A DNA stretch of 64,000 nucleotides, from positions 124,001 to 188,000 of the forward strand of contig JAPLOA010000087.1 in the NCBI GenBank assembly GCA_026400835.1. The letters run 5' to 3'. Position 1 is the first letter of the stretch. Each line of letters begins with the position of its first letter. The stretch is from Planctomycetales bacterium (GTDB lineage Bacteria > Planctomycetota > Planctomycetia > Planctomycetales > Planctomycetaceae). Position numbers and translations under genes: made by a program. Positions 54,868 through 62,790 of this stretch are shown in pieces. Under the pieces are notes generated by a model. The model had not been told where the DNA came from. It saw only the letters and a program-made list of their open reading frames with translations, and searched no databases.

Positions 54868-56085
54868 TCAGACGACGGAATGTTGATCGGCGGGATTCCA
54901 TTTGGCGGTGAACGGTTTGTAGTCGGTGATCTCAACGGCTCCGTCATTCATCAGCCGATAACGAATCCCTCGCCAGTTGACCTCCTTCATACGGAATGAT
55001 TCCAGAACTCCCAAGACAAGCACCCAGTGAGTGAGCACCATGCCGGGACACCATGCCAGGAGCTTCAGTGGTGTCATCCACTGGACTGGTTCGCCCCGTT
55101 GATTCAGCGTTTTTCGCAGGAATACTTCCTGAACGCCAGCCCCGGCTGCCAGAAGCATCCAGTAGGAAAAAAGAACTGCAACAGCAAGGCCGCCCAGACG
55201 CGGCTCACCAATGGCGAACGCGAACAGCGAAAGCCCCGCCAGCAGCAAATGCAGAAACAACAGCGTCAGGACATGAACCTGAACGGATTGGACCGTATGC
55301 GAGGCGGTATAGCGGACGACCGCCATCTGTCGTGTCACCCAGGTATGGAACTGTCGCAGGGAAATGCTTTCTCGATTCACCATCAGAAGACTGGGGACCA
55401 GTCGAAATCGCTTCTGGTGCTGGTTCAGACAACGATGGAGCGTCGCGTCAACGGACATCGCTGACTGCCAGGCGTCCAGCAAGCCGATCTCATCAATTGT
55501 CGTTCTCTTCATGGCCATAGTGCCCGCCCATGGAGCTCCCTGATTCCACATCTCCCTCATGAATCCGGCATTCCAGAAGTATCGAACCATGCTCCCCATC
55601 CGGGAGTCGGGAGGCAAATACCAGCGATTGCCTCCCGTCACGTCCGCCCTTCCATCCACAATCGGACTCGCAAGATCACGCAGCCAGTTTGCATGAGGCA
55701 CGACGTCACCGTCAATGAACGCCAGAAGCTTCACATCCTCGTCCAGCCCCTTGACCGCCTGAATCAGCGAACTGCATTTCAAGCTGCAACCGCTGGCTGG
55801 ATTCTTCAGGATGGCCATTCGCATGCGTGAAGACTTTTTCAGGGCCGGTGCGACGTCCCTGAGAACCGGATCGTGCTCGCTGTCGACAACCAGCTGAATC
55901 ACAAAATCAGGATAGTTCTGTTCCAGCAAGGCATGAAACGTCTCCGGAAGACGAGGATCGGGGCCACGCAAAGCCAGCACAACAGCAGCTTTGGGCAGAG
56001 TCGAGTCGGCTGCACTCGGAGACGTGGATTCTCTCCGGAGATAGCGGAAGAGAACCGGCGTCCCACTCTGGTATCTCAGCCGCAT
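54868..56085 (-). CDS. Family 2 glycosyltransferase, membrane-bound
   Basis: A 405-residue protein with the GT2/ceramide-glucosyltransferase-like layout. VVLALRGPDPRLPETFHALL starts the GT-A domain near residue 34. The DxD-type nucleotide-sugar site is LLAFIDGDVVPHANWL (about 118-133), followed by GGNRWYLPPDSRMG, WAGTMAMKRTTIDEIGLLD and SVDATLHRCLNQ. The RQFHTWVTRQMAVVRY region corresponds to the (Q/R)xxRW motif. Three hydrophobic helices occupy about 268-370. The first 30 residues overlap the upstream methyltransferase frame by 179 bp, so the true start may be downstream. Substrate unknown (lipid or exopolysaccharide). Confidence 0.85.
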   Translation of the reverse strand: MRLRYQSGTPVLFRYLRRESTSPSAADSTLPKAAVVLALRGPDPRLPETFHALLEQNYPDFVIQLVVDSEHDPVLRDVAPALKKSSRMRMAILKNPASGCSLKCSSLIQAVKGLDEDVKLLAFIDGDVVPHANWLRDLASPIVDGRADVTGGNRWYLPPDSRMGSMVRYFWNAGFMREMWNQGAPWAGTMAMKRTTIDEIGLLDAWQSAMSVDATLHRCLNQHQKRFRLVPSLLMVNRESISLRQFHTWVTRQMAVVRYTASHTVQSVQVHVLTLLFLHLLLAGLSLFAFAIGEPRLGGLAVAVLFSYWMLLAAGAGVQEVFLRKTLNQRGEPVQWMTPLKLLAWCPGMVLTHWVLVLGVLESFRMKEVNWRGIRYRLMNDGAVEITDYKPFTAKWNPADQHSVV

Positions 56086-56743
56086 GAGAGCGAAGCGAAA
56101 ACTGCAGCCGCGACGATGACAGCGGATGACGCAGATTCGCGAGCTTCAGGTACCACGAACTTACAGCATCAAAGACCAGGTCCGATCCGGGAAACGAAAC
56201 GCTGAGTCGCTTCATGAACTCTCGAATCTGTTCTTTCGAGAAAAAGTAGAAAACGCCCTCGGCAATAAAGAGTGGCGGCACATCACACTTTTCACGGATC
56301 GCTTCAATCCATGCATCATCGAGCATGGAACCGCCAACCATCGTTCGATTTCCGGTCGCACGTAGAAATCGACTGCGCAAGCTAATGACTTCCGGGAGGT
56401 CAACCTCCAGCCAATGGGGCACCTTTGCACCAATCCGACTGCAACGGGTGTCCAGTCCGGGACCAAACTCGACCACATTCCGCCGGGGGGAAGATTGCTT
56501 TAAAATCCCGGACACCAGCTGATCCATGACACACGCCCGAATGCAGAAGTTTTCGACCTCCACCCGTTTTTTGCGAAAGCATTCGAAGTCATAGTCCAGC
56601 GAGGCGACGATTCGGGAAGCCTCGGGATCATGGATTATTGGATTTGCGTGCCGCTGCTCAGCCGCACGCGCCCACAGTGGGATCAGTAGCGTTTCTGGAA
56701 CACCGCCCAGCCCTGGCACAATTTGTTCACCTACTGCTGACAT
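55907..56743 (-). CDS. LCM-type class I SAM-dependent methyltransferase, abnormal C-terminus
   Basis: ATG 56743 has GGAGAG just upstream and is chosen over the earlier frame start (278 residues). It resembles the leucine carboxyl methyltransferase/polyketide O-methyltransferase family: ETLLIPLWARAAEQRHANPI, FECFRKKRVEVENFCIRACV, NVVEFGPGLDTRCSRIG (SAM-binding), WLEVDLPEVISLRSRFL and FIAEGVFYFFSKEQIREFMK, then FDAVSSWYLKLANLRHP. After that the sequence no longer looks like the family (normally a further 40-60 residues) and overlaps the glycosyltransferase by 179 bp. A frameshift or fusion in the overlap is likely. Confidence 0.78.
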   Translation of the reverse strand: MSAVGEQIVPGLGGVPETLLIPLWARAAEQRHANPIIHDPEASRIVASLDYDFECFRKKRVEVENFCIRACVMDQLVSGILKQSSPRRNVVEFGPGLDTRCSRIGAKVPHWLEVDLPEVISLRSRFLRATGNRTMVGGSMLDDAWIEAIREKCDVPPLFIAEGVFYFFSKEQIREFMKRLSVSFPGSDLVFDAVSSWYLKLANLRHPLSSSRLQFSLRSHAAEIPEWDAGSLPLSPERIHVSECSRLDSAQSCCCAGFAWPRSSSSGDVSCLAGTELS

Positions 56744-56997
56744 GGTCTCTCCACTCCAGGTCTTTTTGCGGACGAGGCTAAACCCGGTCTCCAATCGAAG
56801 CAACTCTCATGATGCGAGGTTTCTGTCGCATGAACACCATTCGCAAAAAGAATCCGACTGTATGAATTCTCCGGATGAATTGGACTCGGAAGGGGACTCT
56901 CCGCCAAGAACTCCACCTTACTGGAGACGCATTCGGCGCTTCCTGCCGATCTAATTGCCGATCGGCATTTTCTGCAGGCAGCATCAGGAGGTCACAG

Positions 56998-57726
56998 GTG
57001 CAGAGACATCCTACCCACGGACGATGTAGCGTCATGGCTGCGTTTGCGTTGAGTCTGCCGATCATGCTGTGCAGCGCTGGCTGTGCAACCGTCCATTCGT
57101 CTCCGCTGGCCAACAGGATTTCCCTGGAGCCTGAGTTGACTGAAAATGTCAGCGTGATCTTTGTCGAAGCGACACCGGATCTTGGAAATTGGGGAAAGCT
57201 TCCGCAGATCGCGGGATACTTTCGCCGAAGTTCCGTGGAGAGCTTCTATTTTGATCCGGACGTTCACGGTGACGCTCAGGCCCTCGCTTCATGGATTCGT
57301 CATGAAAGAGTCGACCGCGGACGGCGCGTGCTTCTGATCGGATGGAGCTACGGATTAGTTCAGGCGCTGGATGCACTCAAATGCCTTGAATCCAAGAACG
57401 TTTGCGTGGATACACTCGTTTCCGTTGACTGCTTCTGGTTGAACTATCATCGTGGTGAGCAACTGCAGCCAAAGAATGCGGATCGGATCGTGCTGATCTA
57501 TCGTGACTGTGCTCAACTTCCGACCGGGTTTCTGTGCCCCGTCGTTCATCGGATTAAGACCTGCAACCATCTTGCGGTGCCCGGACATGCAAGGACGATG
57601 GATGTGCTATTCCGAGAAACAATCCGCCTCCGTCAGATCTCCGGCAATCCCGGGCCACCGGATATTCCTGCAACTCCTCAGGAAAACGAAATCAGCTTTC
57701 CTGACCTGACGCTTGTTGTGCGTTGA
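56998..57726 (+). CDS. Lipoprotein with alpha/beta-hydrolase fold
   Basis: The frame is open from 56875. The GTG at 56998 has AGGAGG 6 nt upstream, a far better ribosome site than the ATG at 57034. This gives a lipoprotein leader (VMAAFALSLPIMLCSAGCAT, lipid Cys near residue 30) and 242 residues. A nucleophile elbow GWSYG is present near residue 116 (VLLIGWSYGLVQALDAL), with a possible Asp in VSVDCFWLNYH and His in TCNHLAVPGHARTM. Thioesterase- or lipase-like; the substrate is unknown. It is divergent from the methyltransferase (254-bp gap). Confidence 0.72.
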   Translation: MQRHPTHGRCSVMAAFALSLPIMLCSAGCATVHSSPLANRISLEPELTENVSVIFVEATPDLGNWGKLPQIAGYFRRSSVESFYFDPDVHGDAQALASWIRHERVDRGRRVLLIGWSYGLVQALDALKCLESKNVCVDTLVSVDCFWLNYHRGEQLQPKNADRIVLIYRDCAQLPTGFLCPVVHRIKTCNHLAVPGHARTMDVLFRETIRLRQISGNPGPPDIPATPQENEISFPDLTLVVR

Positions 57727-58039
57727 GGGATTGGATCACACGAGAAAAGCTGCCCACAACAGGAAGGAGGCGGAAGCAACCGGGCCATTCATTGCTGACG
57801 GTTGATGCACAGCAGCCGCTCCAGCCCACATGTCTCATCAGGCGAGGCTCCATGATCCGACGCTTGCCCGGTTCATTTCGCAGGGTCCACTGAGGGGCTT
57901 TGCTGGTGAAGGGATTTTGTTTCGCAACGTCAGCAAGAGTGCTCTGGCGTACCAATCTCAGTGGAAACATCTACCATGGATGGCCCCTACTGTCAGAAAC
58001 TATTCGGACAAGAATCGACGCTAAACGTACTGCGAATCG
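57727..58039. repeat. Diverged direct repeat, left copy
   Basis: Between about 57793 and 57990 lies a segment (CTGCTGAC-like start, ATGATCC, TTCATTT, GCAGGRTCCACTG, TTGCTGGTGA, GTGCTCTG, ATCTACSATGG landmarks) that aligns in the same order and orientation with 62995-63187, at roughly two-thirds identity by eye. It lies just outside the sigma-54 activator. No function is apparent; read on the minus strand both contain TxRNExxxSWIxE-like coding traces. Confidence 0.6.
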
Positions 58040-59590
58040 CTATTCTTCGACACACCCCGCGCGATCAACTTTGGCGCGAACTGTCCGTCGGTCCAGCTGA
58101 AGCAGTTTGGCTGCTTTCTCGAAGCTCTTTGTCTGACCATAGGCAATCCGGCAGTACTCGGACAATAGCTCGTCGGCAGTCAGACTGAGTGCCTGAAGTC
58201 GGTCGATCAGACGCTCGACTTCTGGCGAATACTTCCGGGCAGAAACAGCAGCACGGCTTCGAGCTGGTTCGTAGGACCCGTGGATCAGAATATTGCGAAC
58301 ACATTGTTCAAGCTCGCGAATGTTTCCCGGCCATTGATAGGTCTCTGGCAGGTTGCGGCTTAGCCAATGAACCACCTCCTTCGTTAACAACTCCTGTTCG
58401 CCAGCCGCAACGCGTCCTGCAATGTGAGTTACGATGTCCTGAAGAACGTCAGGGTTATCCTCGACCTGTGACACCAGGGATGGAGTCTCAATGACGTCCG
58501 AGCAAAGTCGATAGTACAAGTCTTCACGAAACGTGCCTGCTTCAATTTCGTGCTGAAGGTCTCGATTTGTGGCGGCGATAATCTTCCCTTCGAAGTTTCT
58601 TACTCGAGTTTCCCCGAGCCGCTGAAACTGACGATTCTGCAAGACGCGAAGCAGCTTCACCTGAATTGTTGCGTCCAGTTCGCCAATCTCATCCAGAAGA
58701 ATGGCTCCGTGTTCTCCGCAGGCCTCCAGCCATCCAGCCCGCGCACCTGCAGCACCAGTGAAGGCGCCTTTGGCATGGCCAAAAAGCTCTGACTCAACCA
58801 GGCTCCTGGACATCGCAGAGATGTTAACTCCGAAGTAGCACTCGGCAGAAGAAACTGCGAACGCGTTTTTTTTGGGATCAAACGGAACGTATCGCGACAT
58901 TCCAATGGCCTGTGCCACCAGGTCTTTACCACTCCCACTGGGTCCCGTGACAAGAGTCGTTACCTGATGCAGGCTCCGATACAAGCCGCGGCGGTATCGC
59001 CGAAGGTCATGCGTGAAGATGGACTGCCAGATTCTGGCTCGAAGTTTGGCTGCTGGTGAGGACTGTCCGATCACGCAATGAAAGATGTGGAAGAACGCGC
59101 GATAGATCTGATGAAAGATCTCAAACAGGTGCAGCTTCAGCATGTGCGACGGCAATTGCAGGCCTGGCAGCTGTAACCAATATTCAAACTGTGTTGAATG
59201 CCACTTCCATGTCGCCTGCTCTGCTCCCGTATGACTGGCTAACTCTGGCAACCGTTTCCCCCAAACATCCAACTGCTCATAGAAGAGGATGTACAGAACC
59301 AGATCATCGTACAGACGCAGTTGTTCGTCTCCGACAGCAGGCCTTTGCAGCAGCTTGCTTCTCAAGACTTCGGCAACTCTTCGCGCGCGATCCAGAATCA
59401 GGACAAGGTTACTGCGCCGCTGGGTCATCTGCTCTGTGGTGAAGCCCCAGTACGCATGTGGCTCGGCAACGAAGGAGTCGCCAAGTGCCGCCCTCTCGAG
59501 TTCAAGTCGCTCCGGGAGAAACGGATTGCAGTTGCTCAATTCGCTGACCGCTCGAACAAAGGCCAGATCCTCTGCAGGAATGAATCCCAT
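58040..59590 (-). CDS. Sigma-54-dependent activator, divergent from VIT/vWA gene
   Basis: A 516-residue bacterial enhancer-binding protein. Residues 1-200 form a helical N-terminal region with no recognisable receiver, GAF or PAS domain. The AAA+ domain follows: Walker A GPSGSGKD (216-223), intact sigma-54 contact loop GAFTGA (275-280), Walker B GAILLDEIGE (295-304), FREDLYYRL, and RWxGNIRELE-type sensor II as YQWPGNIRELEQCV. The C-terminal HTH is Fis-like (SFEKAAKLLQLDRRTVRAKV). Divergent arrangement, intact GAFTGA and a -24/-12 promoter before the neighbouring gene suggest it activates that gene, with an input signal sensed by the novel N-terminus or by a partner. Confidence 0.9.
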   Translation of the reverse strand: MGFIPAEDLAFVRAVSELSNCNPFLPERLELERAALGDSFVAEPHAYWGFTTEQMTQRRSNLVLILDRARRVAEVLRSKLLQRPAVGDEQLRLYDDLVLYILFYEQLDVWGKRLPELASHTGAEQATWKWHSTQFEYWLQLPGLQLPSHMLKLHLFEIFHQIYRAFFHIFHCVIGQSSPAAKLRARIWQSIFTHDLRRYRRGLYRSLHQVTTLVTGPSGSGKDLVAQAIGMSRYVPFDPKKNAFAVSSAECYFGVNISAMSRSLVESELFGHAKGAFTGAAGARAGWLEACGEHGAILLDEIGELDATIQVKLLRVLQNRQFQRLGETRVRNFEGKIIAATNRDLQHEIEAGTFREDLYYRLCSDVIETPSLVSQVEDNPDVLQDIVTHIAGRVAAGEQELLTKEVVHWLSRNLPETYQWPGNIRELEQCVRNILIHGSYEPARSRAAVSARKYSPEVERLIDRLQALSLTADELLSEYCRIAYGQTKSFEKAAKLLQLDRRTVRAKVDRAGCVEE

Positions 59591-59644
59591 CGCTGACTCT
59601 CACCGTCTACAGGCACACAGGCATCGCCGGAAAACAGCATTCAA

Positions 59645-59661
59645 TGTACACCAAGTGGACA
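59645..59661. promoter_or_regulatory. Candidate activator-binding palindrome
   Basis: TGTaCAC-CAA-GTGgACA is an inverted repeat with one mismatched base in each 7-nt arm. It lies about 100 bp upstream of the -24 element and 55 bp upstream of the activator start, a suitable position for a sigma-54 enhancer site. Inference from position and symmetry. Confidence 0.45.
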
Positions 59662-59760
59662 TCCAATGCACGCCACGAAATCTGCAGCAGGCATCAGCAA
59701 TTCAGAAGGAACGTCCGCAAAATTAATCCAGTCAATCACTTACGGAGATCCACCAGTTTC

Positions 59761-59776
59761 TGGCACTCGACTTGCC
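59761..59776 (+). promoter_or_regulatory. Sigma-54 (-24/-12) promoter of the VIT/vWA gene
   Basis: TGGCACTCGACTTGCC matches the RpoN consensus TGGCAC-N5-TTGC at every invariant position with the correct spacing. It ends 51 bp before the ATG at 59828, and the divergent gene encodes a sigma-54 activator. Confidence 0.85.
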
Positions 59777-59827
59777 TTATCCGTTTTCGTTCCCAGCTCT
59801 TTAAAACATCTCACTGAGGAGAAGACG

Positions 59828-62020
59828 ATGACGGTTCCTGCATTCAGACATTTCAGACTCTTATCAATGGCCATTCTGGTGGGAGCCTGCTGGCACATTC
59901 AGTCAGCACAAAGTGAAGCTTCGGGGCTTCTGATTGCTGACGGTGGGCTAGGCGGGGCCCTTGAGATCAAGGAGCACGATGTCTCGGTCGTGATCAACAA
60001 TGGAATTGCAGTTACCGAGGTCCGGCAGATCTTTCACAACACCGAACAGCGAATTGTCGAGGCTCTTTACACGTTTCCAGTCCCCGCCGGAGCAAGTGTC
60101 AGCAACTTCAGCATGATCATCAACGGCAAGGAGATGATCGGTGAAGTGGTTGAAAAGAAGCGAGCCCGACAGATTTACGAAAGCTACAAGACCGTCAAAC
60201 GTGACCCGGGCTTGCTGGAGCAGGTGGACTACAAGACATTTGAGTTGCGGATCTTCCCGATTCCCGCCGGAGCGGATCAGCATATCAAAGTCACATACTG
60301 TCAGCAGCTGGACTTCGATCACAACAATGCCACATGGGTTTACCCACTGTCGACGACGACTCGAAAGGACATCAATCAGAAGACAACAGGGAAGTTTTCT
60401 CTGACCGTGGATATCAAAAGCGAGATCCCGATCACCAAGCTAGTCAGTCCGTCTCATGAACAAGACTTCGCGATCACCAGTTACACCCCAAACTATACGC
60501 GGGCCAGCCTCGAAGTTCAAAAGGGCGACCTGAGCCGAGATGTGGTGATCGCCTTTGATACAGAGCGAGCTCGGACGGGCGTTGATATGATCGCATCGAA
60601 ACAACAAGGTGAAGATGGCTATTTTCTGATGACGGTCACCGCTGGAAAAGAGCTGGAAGAATACGGAGCAGGGATGGACTATGTCTTCGTGATGGATATT
60701 TCCGGCAGCATGAGCAACGATGGTAAACTGACACAATCTCGTAACACCATCGATTCGTTTGTGACGACGCTTGGAACAGAGGACCGCTTTGAGATCATCA
60801 CTTTCAACAACGCCCCGCAGATGCACTTCGGGCAGATGACAGTCGTCAGTGATCAGTCTCGAAAATCAGCAGAGGATTTCCTGAGTTCGCAGCGAGCCAA
60901 GGGCGGAACATCTCTCCGTCCGGCGGTCACAACAGCCTACAAATACAAGGACGGAGATCGCCCGCTCAACGTGGTCGTTCTTTCTGACGGCATGACGGAG
61001 ACCAATGAACAGTCCGAACTGCTAAGGCTCATCGCTGACGCTCCTTCCGGAACTCGAGTCTTCTGCGTTGGCATCGGGAATGACGTGAATCGCCCTTTGC
61101 TCAAACAACTCGCCGAGGGTGCTGGAGGGCTGGCCGCATTCGTGTCTCAGCAGGATGATTTCGCACGCCAGGCTCAGGCATTTCGACGGAAGCTGATGCG
61201 TCCGGTCGCCACGGGTGTTCGCATTCAAGTGAATGGTATCGAGACCAGCGATGTGACGCCCGACGCTCTGCCGGATCTCTTCTACGGTGCCCCATTGAGA
61301 CTCTCCGGGCGATACAAGAACTCCGGGGACGCAACGATCACGATTGAAGCCGATGTCATGGGACAGCCGATCAGCCAGACGGTGCAGGTCAAGTTTCCAG
61401 AGGTTGAAGATAAGAATCCTGAGATCGAACGAGTGTGGGCGTTTCAGCAGGTTGAACAACTGATGGCCGACATCCGCAAGAACGGCGAGTCTTCGGCAGC
61501 AGTTGCGAAGATCATCAGCCTGTGCGAGGGATACTCGATTGTTGGTGAGTATGCGTCATTCATTGTTCTTGAGAATGACGCCGAATACGGTCGTTGGGCC
61601 ATCGCTCGGCGAAATGCGATTCGCGTAACGCGAGATGACAAGGCACGACTCCAGCTTCAACAGCAGCTTCAACTCCTGAGGGATTCCGCATTGGCTCAAT
61701 CGGGCCCAGCGGCGCCCGAGAATGTTGCCGCCTCTGAATCCACGCAGCAGGATCTTTCGCAGACTGTTCCAGCGTCGGCAGCAAGTCCCGCTTCTGTGAG
61801 TCCGGCCATTGCCCCGGTTCAAACGACTCCGACGGATCTGAACTGGGCACCGTCATCAGTTCCTTCGGCCAGTCCGTCTTCCAGTGGGGGCGGAGGAAAC
61901 GGCGGAGGAGCGATCGACCCGATCACCGGACTGTTCGCCGCGGGGCTTGCCGCGTCTGCGATACTCAACCGGAAACGACGGACAGCAACGCCACACGGGC
62001 AATCTTCGAAAAGCTCCTGA
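59828..62020 (+). CDS. Secreted VIT and von Willebrand A domain protein with C-terminal sorting-type tail
   Basis: The frame is open from 59666, but ATG 59828 follows GAGGAGA and the sigma-54 promoter and gives a signal peptide (LLSMAILVGACWHIQSAQSE), 730 residues. VIT domain about 35-165 (VINNGIAVTEVRQIFHNTEQ, ALYTFPVPAGASVSNFSM, VVEKKRARQIYESYK). vWA domain about 280-455 with MIDAS motif DISGSMS at 290-296 and SDGMTETNE later. A Pro/Ala/Ser-rich linker follows. The end is tripartite: GGGGNGGG (687-694), hydrophobic IDPITGLFAAGLAASAIL (696-713), RKRR (715-718). This layout is that of GlyGly-CTERM-like sorting signals. The next gene is a rhomboid protease of rhombosortase type. Confidence 0.9.
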   Translation: MTVPAFRHFRLLSMAILVGACWHIQSAQSEASGLLIADGGLGGALEIKEHDVSVVINNGIAVTEVRQIFHNTEQRIVEALYTFPVPAGASVSNFSMIINGKEMIGEVVEKKRARQIYESYKTVKRDPGLLEQVDYKTFELRIFPIPAGADQHIKVTYCQQLDFDHNNATWVYPLSTTTRKDINQKTTGKFSLTVDIKSEIPITKLVSPSHEQDFAITSYTPNYTRASLEVQKGDLSRDVVIAFDTERARTGVDMIASKQQGEDGYFLMTVTAGKELEEYGAGMDYVFVMDISGSMSNDGKLTQSRNTIDSFVTTLGTEDRFEIITFNNAPQMHFGQMTVVSDQSRKSAEDFLSSQRAKGGTSLRPAVTTAYKYKDGDRPLNVVVLSDGMTETNEQSELLRLIADAPSGTRVFCVGIGNDVNRPLLKQLAEGAGGLAAFVSQQDDFARQAQAFRRKLMRPVATGVRIQVNGIETSDVTPDALPDLFYGAPLRLSGRYKNSGDATITIEADVMGQPISQTVQVKFPEVEDKNPEIERVWAFQQVEQLMADIRKNGESSAAVAKIISLCEGYSIVGEYASFIVLENDAEYGRWAIARRNAIRVTRDDKARLQLQQQLQLLRDSALAQSGPAAPENVAASESTQQDLSQTVPASAASPASVSPAIAPVQTTPTDLNWAPSSVPSASPSSSGGGGNGGGAIDPITGLFAAGLAASAILNRKRRTATPHGQSSKSS

Positions 62021-62148
62021 GCTTCCGCCATCGCGAAGATGGTGATCGAACGAAAGCAGGTTGCCGAATTGACGTTCGACAACCTGCCTTCTGTCCTGCG
62101 GCTCAAACAAGATCGAACAACGACGCATTATTGATCAGGGTCAATGCC

Positions 62149-62790
62149 ATGCAGATCAGTTCCCTGTTAGTGAAAACACCAATCACAATGTTGATTTCTG
62201 TATTCGTCATCATCGCGCATATGGCTGGCGAGTTCTCTTCTCCGCTGACGATTGACTTCAGAAGCAGCACGTTCGGCGATTCCTATCGTGTTTGCACGTG
62301 TCATCTGCTGCACTGGTCGTCGAACCACCTGCTGTGGGATCTGGCGATGTTCACAACGCTGGGAGCCATTGCCGAAGTGAACATGTCGCGACATTATCGA
62401 TGGACTCTGTTTCTGTCGGCCTTGCTGATACCGACAGGCGTCATGCTGCGTCATCCTGAGATGGAAACCTACCGAGGCCTCAGCGGCATCGATACGGCTC
62501 TCTTCGGACTCATCGTCGCTGATCTGCTCGCCCGCCGACTCGTTGAACACAACTGGAAGTCGGCCTTCTGGTTCACCTTGCTGCTCGTTGGTCTACTGGC
62601 AAAGATGTTGGCAGAAACACTTGCCGGGACGAACATCTTTGTCAGCGACACATCATTCGTTCCCGTACCGATTGCCCATCTCATCGGCGCCGTGATTGGC
62701 CTGATGATTGGTTTCGGAAGTTACATAATGCCCCCGAGAAAGTGCTATGCTCTCGAGAATCCAGAAATGAGCATTGTGCTTGAATCATAA
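62149..62790 (+). CDS. Rhombosortase-like rhomboid family intramembrane serine protease
   Basis: ATG 62149 is preferred to the TTG at 62131 because AGGGT lies 7 nt upstream; 213 residues. Six membrane helices give the bare rhomboid core. In helix 2 are CHLLHWSSNHLLWDLAMF (His55, His60). The catalytic Ser is Ser112 in YRGLSGIDTALFGLIVA (helix 4), and the catalytic His is His177 in PIAHLIGAVIGLMIGFG (helix 6). Compact size, H..NHL.WD, GLSG and AHL.GA positions fit rhombosortases, which cut GlyGly-CTERM tails, better than housekeeping GlpG-type rhomboids (GASG). It starts 128 bp after the VIT/vWA gene, whose tail looks like such a substrate. Pairing is an inference. Confidence 0.78.
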   Translation: MQISSLLVKTPITMLISVFVIIAHMAGEFSSPLTIDFRSSTFGDSYRVCTCHLLHWSSNHLLWDLAMFTTLGAIAEVNMSRHYRWTLFLSALLIPTGVMLRHPEMETYRGLSGIDTALFGLIVADLLARRLVEHNWKSAFWFTLLLVGLLAKMLAETLAGTNIFVSDTSFVPVPIAHLIGAVIGLMIGFGSYIMPPRKCYALENPEMSIVLES

